Shown here in pieces: positions 12,268 to 22,734 of a stretch of DNA of 64,000 bases. Where the stretch lies: assembly GCA_011947345.1 (NCBI GenBank), contig JAAVTG010000666.1, forward strand, positions 1 through 64,000, written 5' to 3'. The notes under the pieces were generated by a model, which saw only the letters and a program-made list of their open reading frames with translations, was not told the origin of the DNA and made no database searches. Both the position numbers and the translations under genes were made by a program. Source of the stretch: Phytophthora quininea (lineage: Eukaryota > Oomycota > Peronosporomycetes > Peronosporales > Peronosporaceae). How positions within the stretch are numbered: the first letter of the stretch is position 1; each line of letters begins with the position of its first letter.

Positions 12268-13560
12268 CTATTTGTCAAAGAGACCGGTCGTCGACGGTTC
12301 TTGCGAGACTTCGCCACCAGCGAGTCGGACAAGCCATTTGCGAACCTCATCTTCTAGCATCAGGCGCCCTCCACTAGTGCCGTTACGAGGTGGCAGCATC
12401 GAGATCTTCTTTCCCTTGTAGCTGAGCCCAACCACAAAGGCTGAAAACAAGGGGAAACATGTTAGCGGACGCACAGGAGCTTCGAAGAGTGACCAAGTGG
12501 ACGTACGAGCAGATGCATGTCCAAATTGAGTTTGCCAAAGAGTGCGTTTATCAGGAGGCTGTGTGCTGAGGTCCAGCCAGCAAAACGTGAGCGGGTCGCG
12601 CTGGAACTCCCCTGCGAGCTTCTCGATGACGGCAAACTGGTCTATTCACCGACGAGATAGCACAACAAGCACAAAATGTTAGCCGGTCAATGCTGACAAT
12701 GTGCAGCGACCATTTCCCACAGACCTCGCACGTTGCAGCCGTGCCTCGCGTCATCCGGAAAGAAAACCAGCGTCCGACGCCCTCTAGCCGTTAGATATAA
12801 CGGATTCAACTCGTAAATGGACGGCGCGAACACCTTAGCGATCTGGGTCAGAGGACTCGCACGAGGCGGATCCTGCGACAGTCACAACACCATCAGAGCT
12901 CACTCCTCTTCATCAGCACCACCCAAATTTACCTTCTGGTTGTTGGTGGTGCCATTGGCGCTCGAACTGGAAGAGGCTGATGCACTCGCCGCCGCCTCCT
13001 TATTGCTGGCCATCGACAAGAGTCCAGCCGCGACTGCGAACAGCACCATGAGCCAGAACGGCGTCGCCAAGTGCGACAGATTAAACGTCTGGAAGTGCTG
13101 CTGCTGGTAGTACTGCGCCAAAGAAAACAGGATTAGCACAACTCCCAGACGCAGTAGTTCGTGTTGCACTCACGTTGCTGTAGCCGTAGCCCTCATGGAA
13201 GTGTCTCTGCTGCTGCTGCCTGTAAAAGTTTTGCTGCCGTTGCCGTCGCTCCTCCTCGACTGTACTCGCCCCATTCGTCAGTCGGTCGTAGGCTCTCCGA
13301 TCCGCATAAACTCTTTCTCCGCGTTCGGGTTACCAGGGTTCTAGAGCACTGCACTGTCAGAGCTCAGTTACAATATCTACCGATCGATAGGGTTTGTTTA
13401 CCTTGTCCGGGTGCCATTTCAGCGCCAGCGCTCGGTACGCGCGCTTGATCTCGGTCTCGGACGCCGAGCGCTTGACGCCCAGAACCTTGTACGGGTCCTC
13501 GCCGAACGCGCAGACGCCCGCGAGCAGCAGCAGCAGCAACACCAGCAGCGTCGCCCTCAT
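12268..13560 (-). CDS. ER J-protein with thioredoxin-like region
   Basis: Six exons: 13402-13560, 13174-13340, 12933-13112, 12698-12872, 12507-12641 and 12268-12440, with GT..AG ends that keep the frame. The protein starts with a signal peptide ('[20 protein letters not shown]') and a J domain ('[20 protein letters not shown]', 'HPDK'), where HPD is the Hsp70-stimulating motif. 'FMRIGEAYDRL' completes the J domain if one missing base near 13294 is allowed. A membrane segment follows ('[17 protein letters not shown]'). The C-terminal half ('TLVFFPDDA', '[11 protein letters not shown]', '[11 protein letters not shown]') looks like a divergent thioredoxin fold without a CxxC, as in DNAJC16-type proteins. 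Expected role: recruiting BiP in the ER. The gene ends 45 bp from the converging channel gene. Confidence 0.8.
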
Positions 13561-13621
13561 GGTGCCGCTTTATACTTGACGTTTGTATGAAACGGCCACT
13601 CTCTTCACTTTTGAATTCCTC
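13561..13621. promoter_or_regulatory. 61-bp divergent promoter, J-protein / CEP70-like
   Basis: Only 61 bp separate the start codons of the minus-strand J-protein gene and the plus-strand CEP70-like gene, so both promoters must share or overlap here. The stretch CTCTTCACTTTTG at about 13599-13611 is a partial match to the CA-WTTT half of the oomycete initiator. The match is weak and unproven. Confidence 0.4.
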
Positions 13622-16600
13622 ATGGACGAGAGCTTGTCGAGCGTGGACCAGTTCCTACGGGACAATGGCTTCAGCATCTCGGACCCGGCGCTGGCGCCGC
13701 CGTCGCTAAGCGGGGACGAGTTGCTGGACGAGGAGCTGCTGCTGAGTGACGCCGAGGAGCGCGCGCCGCCCGAGACATCCCCCACAGCCACAGCCAAAAT
13801 GAGGACAGCCCGCGCTTCGTGCTGCTAGAGGATGAGGACCTTTTGCTGGACGAGGAAGACCGTGGAGTACACACGCAAGACAGACTCAGCGGAGACAGAA
13901 CCAGCGAGCGCAGAGAGAGTGAAGGTCACGTCAGTTGGAAGCCTGAGGACAAGCAAGAGGACTCTCTGAGCAGGTCCATGCTCTTCGGAGGGTCCGAGCT
14001 CTCACTCTCCAGTGTGGAGCTCAGACAGGGCCCCGCTCAGTACGCAGAGGCTGGAGAGACGCAGTCAGCATTAGCTGCAGCGTCCGTGGCCTCGTCCGGC
14101 TCGCTCTTGGAGGTGCAGGTCGGCACAAAGTCTCCTACAGCGGAAGCAGAGAGTAGGTATCAGATGACTCCGCAGAGGGAAACGCCCTCTGTGGCTGATG
14201 CTGCTCTGGTGTCTGCTGCGTCGTCGTCGTTGCCGCCGTCGCTGCCTGGATCGCTGACATCGTCGGGGAGAGTGCTGGACGATGAATTGAATGATGCTTT
14301 GGGGGTGGCTAGATCGGGCTCTGCAGTGGGGAACGCTTGAGTCTGACAGAGCGACGATCGCAGGCGTCAGGTAATAGAAGCACAGACGGCAGTGGACGAC
14401 ATTCACATCCGTCGGCGGAGTCGAGGAGTGGGAGGGTTCAACGAACGCTGTTTGAAAAGAGTGAAAGGGGATCTGAACAGGGAGGGACAAGTTTTCGCAG
14501 TGGGGTTAGCGTGCCATCAAGCCGAGGCTCTGGGGACGCGAAGAACCGCTGGAACGTGCATTTAAGTGGCAGTGAAGACAGCTTCTCGATGGACGAGGCA
14601 ACGGAAGAGAAGAAAGAGGACAACGAAGTGGAGACCGCGGGGGAAATAGTGTTGACGGCAAGTCTATCCGTGAGCAGGAGGCCGACGAAGGAGATTGGAG
14701 TGGACTGAACGATCTGCTTCGGAAAAACGGCCTTCCGGCGGTACGCTTTCGTCGCGTTGGAACAGGCGAGTCACTTCCAGACCGGGACTCGCTTTTCAAC
14801 GTCGTTCATGACTTCGTCGTGCAGCTGGAGCGCAAGAATCAGGTTCCATCGAGAATCTTTGCCGACAAACACTTGTCTTTATGTAAACCTTTTTACTAAT
14901 ATGGTGTTGATGCTATTCAGTCTATCCAAGACTTGGTGTTGGCTTCAAACCGGAGTTCCCGAGTGCGGAGTAGACGTGAGGGGAGCTTCAGACTAGTGAG
15001 AAGAAAGTCGATGACACACAGAGGGCTCTAGAGAGAGCAAAAGCTGAGATTCAACGTTTGAAGGTAGGTTCGGCATGCTACTGCAACTATGCGCAACTGG
15101 GTGCTGATCTCGCTTTGGTCGCTGCTTGCTCCTCAGGCCTTGCAAAAGAGTGAGAGTGAGGCCGCTGAGCTAGCGTCTAAAAAGTTGAAAAACTCTTATC
15201 TGCGGCTTCAGCAGCAACTAAAAGTGAGTGAGCACCGGGTGAAAGCGAAAGAAGTGCTCGTTGAAAGGATGCAGGCGAAGATGCAGCAGCAGGTTGATAA
15301 GGAAAGCATGAACAAAAAGCGGGATCGGCGTGCCTTCCGGAACTTGCAGGATCGGGACCCGCGGCGGGCCAACCCGCGCGACAGTCAGGCTCTCGAGACG
15401 ATTGGCGTGTACGAAGCACAACGTGAACAAATGCAAGAGGAGATCGAGCACTTGAAGTCGCAGGTAGCTACACTAAATAGTGAGCTCCGCGATAAAGACA
15501 ACTTCATTGCGCGGCAAAGTAGCTCGGCGACGAAATCCGAGCCACCTGTGTGGGACGTGTTCTCGGATGACGGGGACTCTCGACGAGGCTCTGGCGCGCA
15601 GCCCCGTTCTCAACGGCGTTATGGTCCTCCCTCTGTCTCTTCCGACGAGGTGATGCTGGAGCAATTGGAAGCTGCTCGTCGCGAGCAAGAGGTTTCAGCA
15701 GCCAAGCTTCGTCATCGCGAGACTGTCATGATCAAGAAAGTGGCGATGATTGAGCAGGAACTACTGGCGGCTCGCGAGCAAATCGGCGAGTTGAAAGAAG
15801 AGAATGCGAACCTCACGCTAGAAGCCGAGTCGCGTCCTAGTATCCGTGATTACCGTCTGTGCCAGCGCCGGATCCACCAACTCGAGCGCCAGGTGGCTGA
15901 GAACAAACTCGCGCTGGAGGAGGCCACTGACCTTAATGAACTGCGCAAGTATATGGGTACGAAGGAGCTCGTCGAACGCGACCGACAGAATCACCGCTTG
16001 CATCTCAACCGCCTGAACACGCTGCCTCGAGAGACGACTCTTGAAGTCGTCAAACATGTTTGTCGTGTCCTCAATCTGACGGACATTACACTGATCGCAC
16101 CGAGCCTCGACAAGCTCTGCAGTGTGGTCGCGGCAGTCCCCGCATGGAAACATTTATTCGTGATGTCTGCGGATTTGTCTTCTTACATCTGAACGACGCC
16201 GTCGAAGCGAAAGACACGGGAAGCGCTAGGTTTGAGCTGGAGCAAGTTCTTCCCACCTTGCAGCAGTGGATGGTGGAGAGGAGGAAGCTGCATGCGTTAG
16301 AAGGATTCAAAGCCTCGATCATTACGGAACTGTGCAAGAGGTCAGTCGAACCATCCATCCTAAGAGAGAAGGACGATGAAGAGACCTCTCCACCTCGCCC
16401 GTCGACACTGTCTCGAGCAGTTCACATCGTGTCAGAGCTGGTGGAACTGGAGAAGGGCGTGATGCACCACCGGGAGATCTACACCCAAGCTGCCGAAGAG
16501 TTGGAGGTAAGCGATGAGGGTTGGATCCTAACTATTAGATGGTGTTCTGACGTCGGTTTGTGTGTGATCAACCAGCGCCGCCCCAACGTGTTGATGAACC

Positions 16601-17242
16601 AAATCGTGAGGCACTTTTCCCACCTTTTCCAGGTCAAGAGCGTCGAAGGAGTGCTACCGAAAATCAACGTAAGAGGAACCCTCGTGTTGGTATTTAGCTG
16701 CTGTGCTTACGCTGGTTGTGTCTCTCCCAGGAGATTTACCTTCTCGTGAACGAACTCAAGAATTTCATCAACACTGTTCGCGATCTGCTTCACTTGAGTC
16801 TGTTACTGGTCCAGTTGTTGCATTTGAGAGCCTACTGACTTTTTGTGTTGCTTCTACTTGCGCAGACAAAGACACCTCTCTTGTGCAGTGTTTAAATGCC
16901 ATTCGAGACCGACTGCAGGGCGATTCGGACAATCCTGCTCGTACCCGCGCTGGAACACAGTCTAAAGAATACCCTGACGAGGATAACCAAGCAGACGCTC
17001 GCGGTTGCAACAGCCCGAACTTTGTGGTGGACACACGTCGGTCACGGACGGGCGACAATCAAACAGACTTTGTCGGCGTTCGACAGGTCCGCGAAATGAG
17101 CATTCTTGTGCGTGAATTGAAGCGAGAGCTGGGAGCTGCCTCCATGGACGAGATCCTGCCGAGAACGAAGCGCCTGATGGAGCTTCTGAGTTTGTCCATC
17201 CACAACGCCGATCCCGATGCAGATGACTCGGACTATGACTAA
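13622..17242 (+). CDS. CEP70: CEP70-like centrosomal protein
   Basis: A long Ser/Glu-rich N-terminus leads to 'LNDLLRKNGLPAVRFRRVG', then coiled coils (14920-16000) and a C-terminal domain with 'VRHFSHLFQVKSVEGVLPKI' and 'EIYLLVNELKNF'. These resemble human CEP70, a gamma-tubulin-binding centrosomal protein with a C-terminal TPR-like part. Introns at 14843-14920, 15064-15136, 16507-16575, 16669-16730 and 16798-16865 fit GT..AG and keep the frame. The coding frame is broken by one missing base each near 13796-13799 (A run), 14328-14331 (G run), 14655, 14981 and 16138-16141 (C run). The gene ends in an acidic tail (DPDADDSDYD). Oomycetes build flagellated zoospores, so a basal-body protein is expected. 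Identity is from recalled similarity and is strongest in the C-terminal domain. Confidence 0.72.
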
Positions 17243-17338
17243 AGGGAAGGATGGAGTGGTCGATGTGGTGCTTAGAAGACATGGTTGTGGTGAAGACTAG
17301 TAAAATATGCTTATCCTATCGTTGGCAATGAATCAAAC

Positions 17339-18204
17339 TCAAGCTGTTCTAGCTGAGACGTCAATCGCGATTTTGCAGACTTCCACTGGCCCGGTGACGA
17401 TGTTGGGCTCCATCACCGAGTAGGCGAACGGAGGTTCGTCCTTTGGTGTCTGGCAAGGCAGCGTCGCAGTGTTGGCGCCCCCGCGGGACGGGTGATACAC
17501 TCCGTACAGCGCGACTTGCACGAGTCCGAGCGCCGAGTTGACCATGGCCGGCACGAGCAGGAACATGTCGTCCACCATGACGCCGTAGACCACCCAGAGC
17601 AAGTTGTTGATGGCCCCGGCCAAGATCATCGCGAACGGCAGCGACGCGGACGAACGAGTCTGGATGACAGTCCTGATGGCGGCAAGTGGCGAAGCATACA
17701 GCGCGAGACTGGAAGCCACGGCGACGACACCGGTGACCAGGGTCACCGTTTGATGCGGCAGCGGGAGCGCTCCCTGATCCCCCAGCACGACGAAGCCCGT
17801 GACCACGATATTGCAGAGCAGTGCCACGGCGCACGTCTTGAGGACGTGGGCGCGCTCGGTGGTCCAGCGGATGTAGACCGCCAGGAAGGCGACACTCAGG
17901 GCATCGCCGATCGCGTACGTCGTGAGCACGGGGAATTCGTTGCCCGTTACGAAGCCGTACAGCATCCTGCGATTGAAGACAACCAACCGGTGAGCTCTAC
18001 GACGGGTCTAGGACGACAAGAATGCAGGCATCGGTCGTACCAGATGTGGTTGCAGACCCAGAGCGTGGCGAATGGCAGCACCGCCGCGCTGCCGACGTCG
18101 CGGCTGCGGTGGATTCGGTACACGGAGGTGGACGGACTGGCGCACATGCACAGCGCCGAGATGGTGGTGACCACGCGCATGACGTCTTCGAAGGAGACGC
18201 TCAT
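17339..18204 (-). CDS. SWEET (MtN3/saliva) sugar transporter
   Basis: Two exons, 18041-18204 and 17339-17966, joined across a 74-nt intron that splits the Trp codon of 'CNHIWMLYG'. The product is about 263 residues with seven membrane segments in the 3+1+3 SWEET order. The first MtN3 repeat contains 'LPFATLWVCNHIWMLYG', the second 'LYASPLAAIRTVIQTRS' and 'LPFAMILAGAINNLLWVVYG'. These match the conserved Pro and Asn/Trp positions of the sugar pocket. SWEETs are bidirectional uniporters of hexoses or sucrose in the plasma membrane. The start was taken at the ATG of 'MSVSFEDVMRVV', not at the earlier TTG. The gene converges on the CEP70-like gene with a 96-bp gap. No frame break is seen. Confidence 0.92.
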
Positions 18205-19080
18205 CGAGTTTGCGTGCTGGGGCAAAGAGGCGGAGGCCGGGACGAACGGAGCTGGCCCCGCGGCGACTTGAGTGGACGACGGAAGGTTGGCGAGTGAGCG
18301 TCCGGGACTGGCGGGTCGGCATCGAGCTCTGCAGGAGCACGGGGTCGTATGAGGCTGGCATCGTATGCATTTCGTGTCCCTCTCGCTCCGCGGTGGTCGT
18401 GCCTGGCTGTCGGATCGTTGCCGTCTTGTCCTCTAGAGCTGGCATAGCGGACGGCTGGCCATTCGATCTGCGTTGCAGTGCAAGTCCCCGCGCCTCGCAG
18501 TGAACCCCGACCGCGCCGGTGCTAGTCGAAGCCGGGCCGATGGCGACAGAACGACCACCAGTACGCGAGAGAACTCGTCGACGTGCCATGTCACGTTGTC
18601 GGCCGGATACTTTTTCTCCAGGCCATCAACGTTCATCTCGCGACCGCTGCTACTGGCCTTGGGTCGTGTCTGCTGGCGGGCAAGAGGACACGTTTGGATC
18701 GGTGGACCCCAGGCGGCCGGCGGTGAATCCCGGTCGAGCATCCGATAGTGACGACGACGGGAACGCTGATGCCTCGAGGACTGTGGCGCCACTTGGAACA
18801 CCCACGCGAGGCAAGATTCACTCCAGCAGCGCGGTTATGCCGCTCAGGGCCTTCCAAGCAGAGCAGACTGCGACGTGGCAAAAGCGTCACGAAGGCCCGC
18901 CCAGACTGGACGGGCTTCGGGCCGGATACCAGATTGTTGGAGCTTTCCTGCGGTAGTCTGCGCACGGATCGGCTAAATGGCCGCGTCGTCGGCGAGGCGG
19001 GTGATGTAGTAGCCTACTACTAACAGGACACCCGACAGGCTCATGATGTTGGATTTTGCCTTGTGGGTAGTCATATACGC
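18205..19080. other. 876-bp intergenic stretch, no gene recognised
   Basis: GC-rich sequence between the SWEET start and the left edge of the inverted duplication. Open frames exist on both strands (for example 18519-18956 plus, 18633-18965 minus) but have no recognisable motif, no splice logic and biased Arg/Pro/Ser composition. Part must be the SWEET promoter. The outer breakpoint of the duplication is at its right end. Confidence 0.5.
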
Positions 19081-19720
19081 CCTCGTGAGCTTCTCGTTCT
19101 GCGCGCTGTACATGATCATTCTGAGCGGTGGCGCTCTCAACACTGCCTACCTCAAGTGGCGGGGTGTGTCGAACGCGCTGCTGGGCGCGAGTCGAGGTGC
19201 TGGGGCTCTGACGGGACTCGTGGGCACTGTCATCTTCCCTTGCTTGAGGAGCACCTTGAAGCGTGTCGAGCGTGTGGCTGTGCTGAGCGTGTGGGTCTTT
19301 TGGCTGTGCCTAGCGCCGGTGGTGTTGGCCTTCCTACTCACGGGCGAGTCGGTTGTCTCGGACTACGTGATGCTGACCTGTGTGGTAGTCTCTCGCGCGT
19401 GGCTCTGGAGTACCGACCTGGCGGAGACGCAGATCATGCAGGAGTGGATCGCTCCCAGCCAGCGAGGAGCCATCAACTCGATGCAGACAGCCACGTACCA
19501 GTTCTTCTTCATCCTCATTTTACTTGCGGGCGTCGTGTTTTCCGACCCAAGTCAATTCGAGGCCCTTGTGGTGTTCTCTCTGGCTGCGGTGTTTGCCTCC
19601 GCGGTGGGCTTTACGTTTTGGGAGATCAAGTACGGACGCCACCGCGACATCTACCTCCGCCTCGCAGTTCTTCTCCTTCAAAAAGGAAGCAGCATAGGCG
19701 TAAGAGGCGTAGGAGGCTAA
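19081..19720 (+). pseudogene. ferroportin 3' fragment in left arm
   Basis: Duplicate of the C-terminal half of the ferroportin gene at 24681-26490. It has 'ALNTAYLKWRGVSNALLGA', 'SRAWLWSTDLAETQIMQEW' and the last four or so membrane segments. It starts abruptly at the arm boundary in 'VSFSFCALYM', fused in frame to about 13 unrelated codons from 19043 ('MMLDFALWVVIYAL'). The end differs from the parent: the frame runs to a stop at 19718-19720 after 'DIYL' through a small frame difference. It lacks the first half of the transporter, so it cannot be a working ferroportin. Whether the half protein is expressed is unknown. Confidence 0.85.
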
Positions 19721-19901
19721 GCATGTATTTCGCAACAACGACTAAAGGTGGGTAAGGAGATGCCTTCATTGCCACGCAAGTCGCCTCCATCTAGTCAAAC
19801 ATGCTACGTAACCACATAGCGATTTGAGACTCGTTGTTCTCCATTTGCAATCTCGGTGCGCATTACACGGCCGAAGGATTATGGGGTATGCCCTAGCAGG
19901 G

Positions 19902-20719
19902 ATGAAAACCAGCACTACCACGATGAAGCTTCTCCTGTTGATCGTACTCGCGACTTCAGCTCTCGCCACCGTCCGAGCTGCGTCGATCGACCACGACAAG
20001 GTGCAGCCATTCCTCAACCGGAACCGGTCACCGACGCCGAGAAGGCTGCCGTGAGGTTCAAGCCTTCCCTTTTCATCGAGGACGGCTGCCACCCGCACCC
20101 CGCCGTGAACGCTGCCGGCGAAACCAGAGCCGGATTGAAAGGAAGCGGGACGCGTGACGGCGACTGCGAGGGCTCCGCGTTGGGGTCACAAGTCTACAGT
20201 CGCTCCATGCTGTACGAAGGCAAGTGGGCCATCATGTACGCCTGGCACTTCCCCAATGATGTATGTGGCCAGGGATCTTCTTTTCAAGATGGGTGTTCGA
20301 CACCGGTGGTTGAGTGCGGTTGTGTGGCTGGACGACCTGGCGTTGGAGACGCCTACTGTCCTAGCCACGTCGACACAGCTAGCGAAAGGCAGGAGCAAGT
20401 ACATCCAGAGCCGACCCGTTGAGAGAGCCCACATCGACGTCTCCATTGCGAAGATGGCGTACAAGGCGTACCCCGGGGTTGGGTATCACTTTGTTGCGCC
20501 TTCCGCCGAGAGCGGCGAGTTCCAGGACCTCATGATGAGGACCAGCGGATGAAGGACGAGGCCCGCGCGGCACTCAAGACGACGGGCTTTGGCTTACACA
20601 CCGCTGTGCTATTCAATGACGCCTCCTTCGAGAGCAATCTCAAGTTCGCGTCGACTTACAACGCCCGCGGATACTGTGGCCGTCGTCACTACAGAGCCAC
20701 CTCCATGTGGGATCCGTAG
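19902..20719 (+). pseudogene. NLP (NPP1-type) copy, left arm, frame broken
   Basis: Necrosis- and ethylene-inducing-like protein (NLP) family, secreted proteins of oomycetes that act on plant cells. A signal peptide is visible ('[15 protein letters not shown]'), followed by the family's conserved first half with '[17 protein letters not shown]' and 'WAIMYAW'. The coding frame is broken soon after the signal peptide, again near 20265 where this arm has four extra bases relative to the right arm, and again near the C-terminus. In the centre, the family's conserved heptapeptide is not intact in any frame. The stop after the C-terminal part is at 20717-20719. As written it does not encode a full protein. 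It lies tail to tail with the PL3 gene. Confidence 0.75.
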
Positions 20720-20901
20720 TGTCCTCCAAACGAAGCACAAGAAGCGACAAGAGAGCAAGAGAGATCTTAAAGAACCACACTCTTTCCCATGCAGCAATAA
20801 TCGTTCGGGGCCTCCCGTGGGCCAGAGGCATCTACAAAACTTCCCCTGTCAACAACATCTAGTTCGCTTTTCTACTGTCACGTCACGTGGTTGGGATGCT
20901 T

Positions 20902-21651
20902 TTAGTAAAAGTCGATCTTGTTCTGGTTGAAGACGCAGTTCTTGGACACGCCCTTGCTGGTGACCTTGGGCTCCTTGCCGTTCGTGGAGCTCGTGGTCTG
21001 GCACACGGCCGCCGCACCCTTGCTCGAGTGCACGTGGATGTCGTCCGTGAAGGTGGCGACGTCGCCGTTGTTCGAGTTGACGGTCACGAGCGACACCTTG
21101 GGGTTGTAGCCCCACACGTGGTTGAGCGACACGGTGCGCTTGATGTTGCCGCAGGTGCCGCACGAGCGGTAGAGCTTGCCGAAGTTCTCGGCGTAGAAAC
21201 CATTGATGTTGACGTGGCCCTGGCCGTTGTGCTGGATGATCTTGTCGTCGGCGTTGCGGGCGCCGCACGCCAGCACGTTGGTGACGCTGTTCTTGTTGCC
21301 GCCCTTGATGCTCAGCGCGTCCTCGCACACGTCGTCCCACCAGACGTTCTCGACGGTGCAGTCGTTGTCGTCGCAGTGGACGCCCTCGCGCTGGTTCTTG
21401 CCGATGATGACGTTCTTGAGCTTGGCGCCGGCCTCGAGTTTGAAGACGGCGTCCTTCCAGTCGCCCTCCGACTGGCCCTTGCACGTGATATCGGAGCGCT
21501 CGTACGTCTTCATGCCGCCGTCGAAGGTCTGGCCCTTCTTGATGATCTGGACGCCCTTGTAGCGCACCGTGCCCTTGCTGGTGGGCCAGGCGGACGAGAT
21601 GGAGGCGGTGGCGGCGACGACGGCGCAGAGCAGCGAGAGGATGCGAGCCAT
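20902..21651 (-). CDS. PL3 pectate lyase, left copy
   Basis: Intact 249-residue secreted pectate lyase of polysaccharide lyase family 3, which cleaves de-esterified pectin in plant walls by beta-elimination. There is a signal peptide ('MARILSLLCAVVAATASISS') followed by a right-handed parallel beta-helix. Family motifs include 'GVHCDDNDCTVENVWWDDVC', 'DDKIIQHNGQGHVNI' and 'GKLYRSCGTCG'. The start is the ATG at 21651; the frame stays open upstream to 21711 but that part is promoter/5' leader. The protein is identical to the right-arm copy; I saw one silent difference (GGT/GGC Gly). Third positions are very GC-rich. The initiator-like element lies about 40-55 nt upstream. Confidence 0.95.
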   Translation of the reverse strand: MARILSLLCAVVAATASISSAWPTSKGTVRYKGVQIIKKGQTFDGGMKTYERSDITCKGQSEGDWKDAVFKLEAGAKLKNVIIGKNQREGVHCDDNDCTVENVWWDDVCEDALSIKGGNKNSVTNVLACGARNADDKIIQHNGQGHVNINGFYAENFGKLYRSCGTCGNIKRTVSLNHVWGYNPKVSLVTVNSNNGDVATFTDDIHVHSSKGAAAVCQTTSSTNGKEPKVTSKGVSKNCVFNQNKIDFY

Positions 21652-21688
21652 GGCAGGTGGTGGTGGGGTGTCTTGGTGTGGAGGAGAC

Positions 21689-21704
21689 GAATTGGAGAAT
21701 GAGC
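21689..21704 (-). promoter_or_regulatory. oomycete initiator (Inr) of left PL3 gene
   Basis: The minus strand reads GCTCATTCTCCAATTC, matching the oomycete core promoter consensus GCTCATTYYNCAWTTT at all but the last base. It lies 38-53 nt before the ATG at 21651. The inverted-repeat homology ends exactly at the first base of this element. Confidence 0.8.
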
Positions 21705-22681
21705 TGACCATGGCGTGGCGCCGACGAGAGCTCGCCGTTGTCGCTTATGGGACTCAGCGAATGCTCTACACGACCTCGGACAGCAAACAGGTAGCTGATC
21801 GACCTTGGTACATACGCCCGCGACCACCTACAACACTCCGACAGACGCAGACCAAGCTCCTTCAACAATTCCATGTGGTCGATCGACTATTTAGTCGGCA
21901 TCGCTGGTCGACCACCAGCGGACCGTTTTGTGTAGTCGCAACATTGAAGCGAGCGAAACAAAGATGTGCTTGACAGGTGATCGACCTCGCAAATCCTAGC
22001 GTGCCAGACCAAGGAATCCTCGCTGCAACTCGACGTTAGGGAGCTCGCACGACGATCCCTCGCTTTTCTCCTCACGTCCGCTGCATAGTTTTTTCTTCTT
22101 CTTCTCTTGCCAAGATACTGCAGCACGTTAGCCATGCGCTAGACACCGACTCGACGGGCTCCACATATCAAATGAGATCACCCGAGGCAGTTCACGTGCT
22201 CAAGTTTGCTGTTCGAGCGCCAACTTTCTTAAAACTTGACGTCAAATATATGTAGTGCACAGCAATTCGTATGTCATCGACGAGACAACGTTGGATGACT
22301 GTGCCGACTCCGGCGCTTTTACCGTTTACCGTCACACACAAAGTCCTGCGACCACATCTAGCAAAACAACTGCGGTCAACGGGAGGGCTTTGTTGCAGAT
22401 GATCGCAAAAAAACATTCGGTAGTCGAAGACCGCTTGCAAGAGATCCCGGTGACAGGTCTGTTGACACGCGAGTCAACGGCGGAACATCTGCTTCCTGCG
22501 ACTAGTCCAGCTTCTACCAGCACCACTTATCCTGCAACGAGAGTTGTATGGCAACGTCGCGCGAGCAAATAGACTTTAATCATCCTCGACCAACGAGTTT
22601 GTTTGCTGTCCTCGAGATATCCCTCACGTCTCCAACAAACATGAAGCTCCACTGACCCCTTCGTTCGCTTCGCGTTCGACG
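21705..22681. other. 977-bp spacer of the inverted repeat
   Basis: Unique sequence between the arms. It must contain the upstream promoter regions of both PL3 genes, which point away from each other. The longest sensible frame (22255-22572 plus, 105 residues) has no recognisable motif. I found no transposase, tRNA or terminal repeats here. Confidence 0.5.
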
Positions 22682-22697
22682 GCTCATTCTCCAATTC
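22682..22697 (+). promoter_or_regulatory. oomycete initiator (Inr) of right PL3 gene
   Basis: GCTCATTCTCCAATTC, the same near-consensus element as in the left arm, 38-53 nt before the ATG at 22735. Transcription would start within TCATT, giving a leader of about 50 nt. The sequence upstream differs completely from that of the left copy. Confidence 0.8.
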
Positions 22698-22734
22698 GTC
22701 TCCTCCACACCAAGACACCCCACCACCACCTGCC

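Larger units (their letters stand above)
19081..21704 (+). repeat. left arm of 2.6-kb inverted repeat
   Basis: Reverse complement of 22682-25298. It holds a truncated ferroportin copy, an NLP copy and a PL3 pectate lyase gene. At the outer edge the match begins at CCTCGTGAGC (19081), opposite 25298. At the inner edge it stops after GAGC at 21704, opposite 22682. Arm identity is nearly complete across the pectate lyase gene and about 98% across the NLP copy, by reading; small indels are present. Confidence 0.93.

Noticed and set aside
17492..18271. 259-codon plus-strand open frame opposite the SWEET gene
   Set aside because: The sense strand has clear SWEET repeats and a clean intron. The antisense frame is Arg/His/Gln-rich shadow.
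18519..18965. Overlapping open frames between SWEET and the inverted repeat
   Set aside because: Composition is Arg/Pro/Ser-rich in all frames, with no domain, splice pattern or paralogue in the window.
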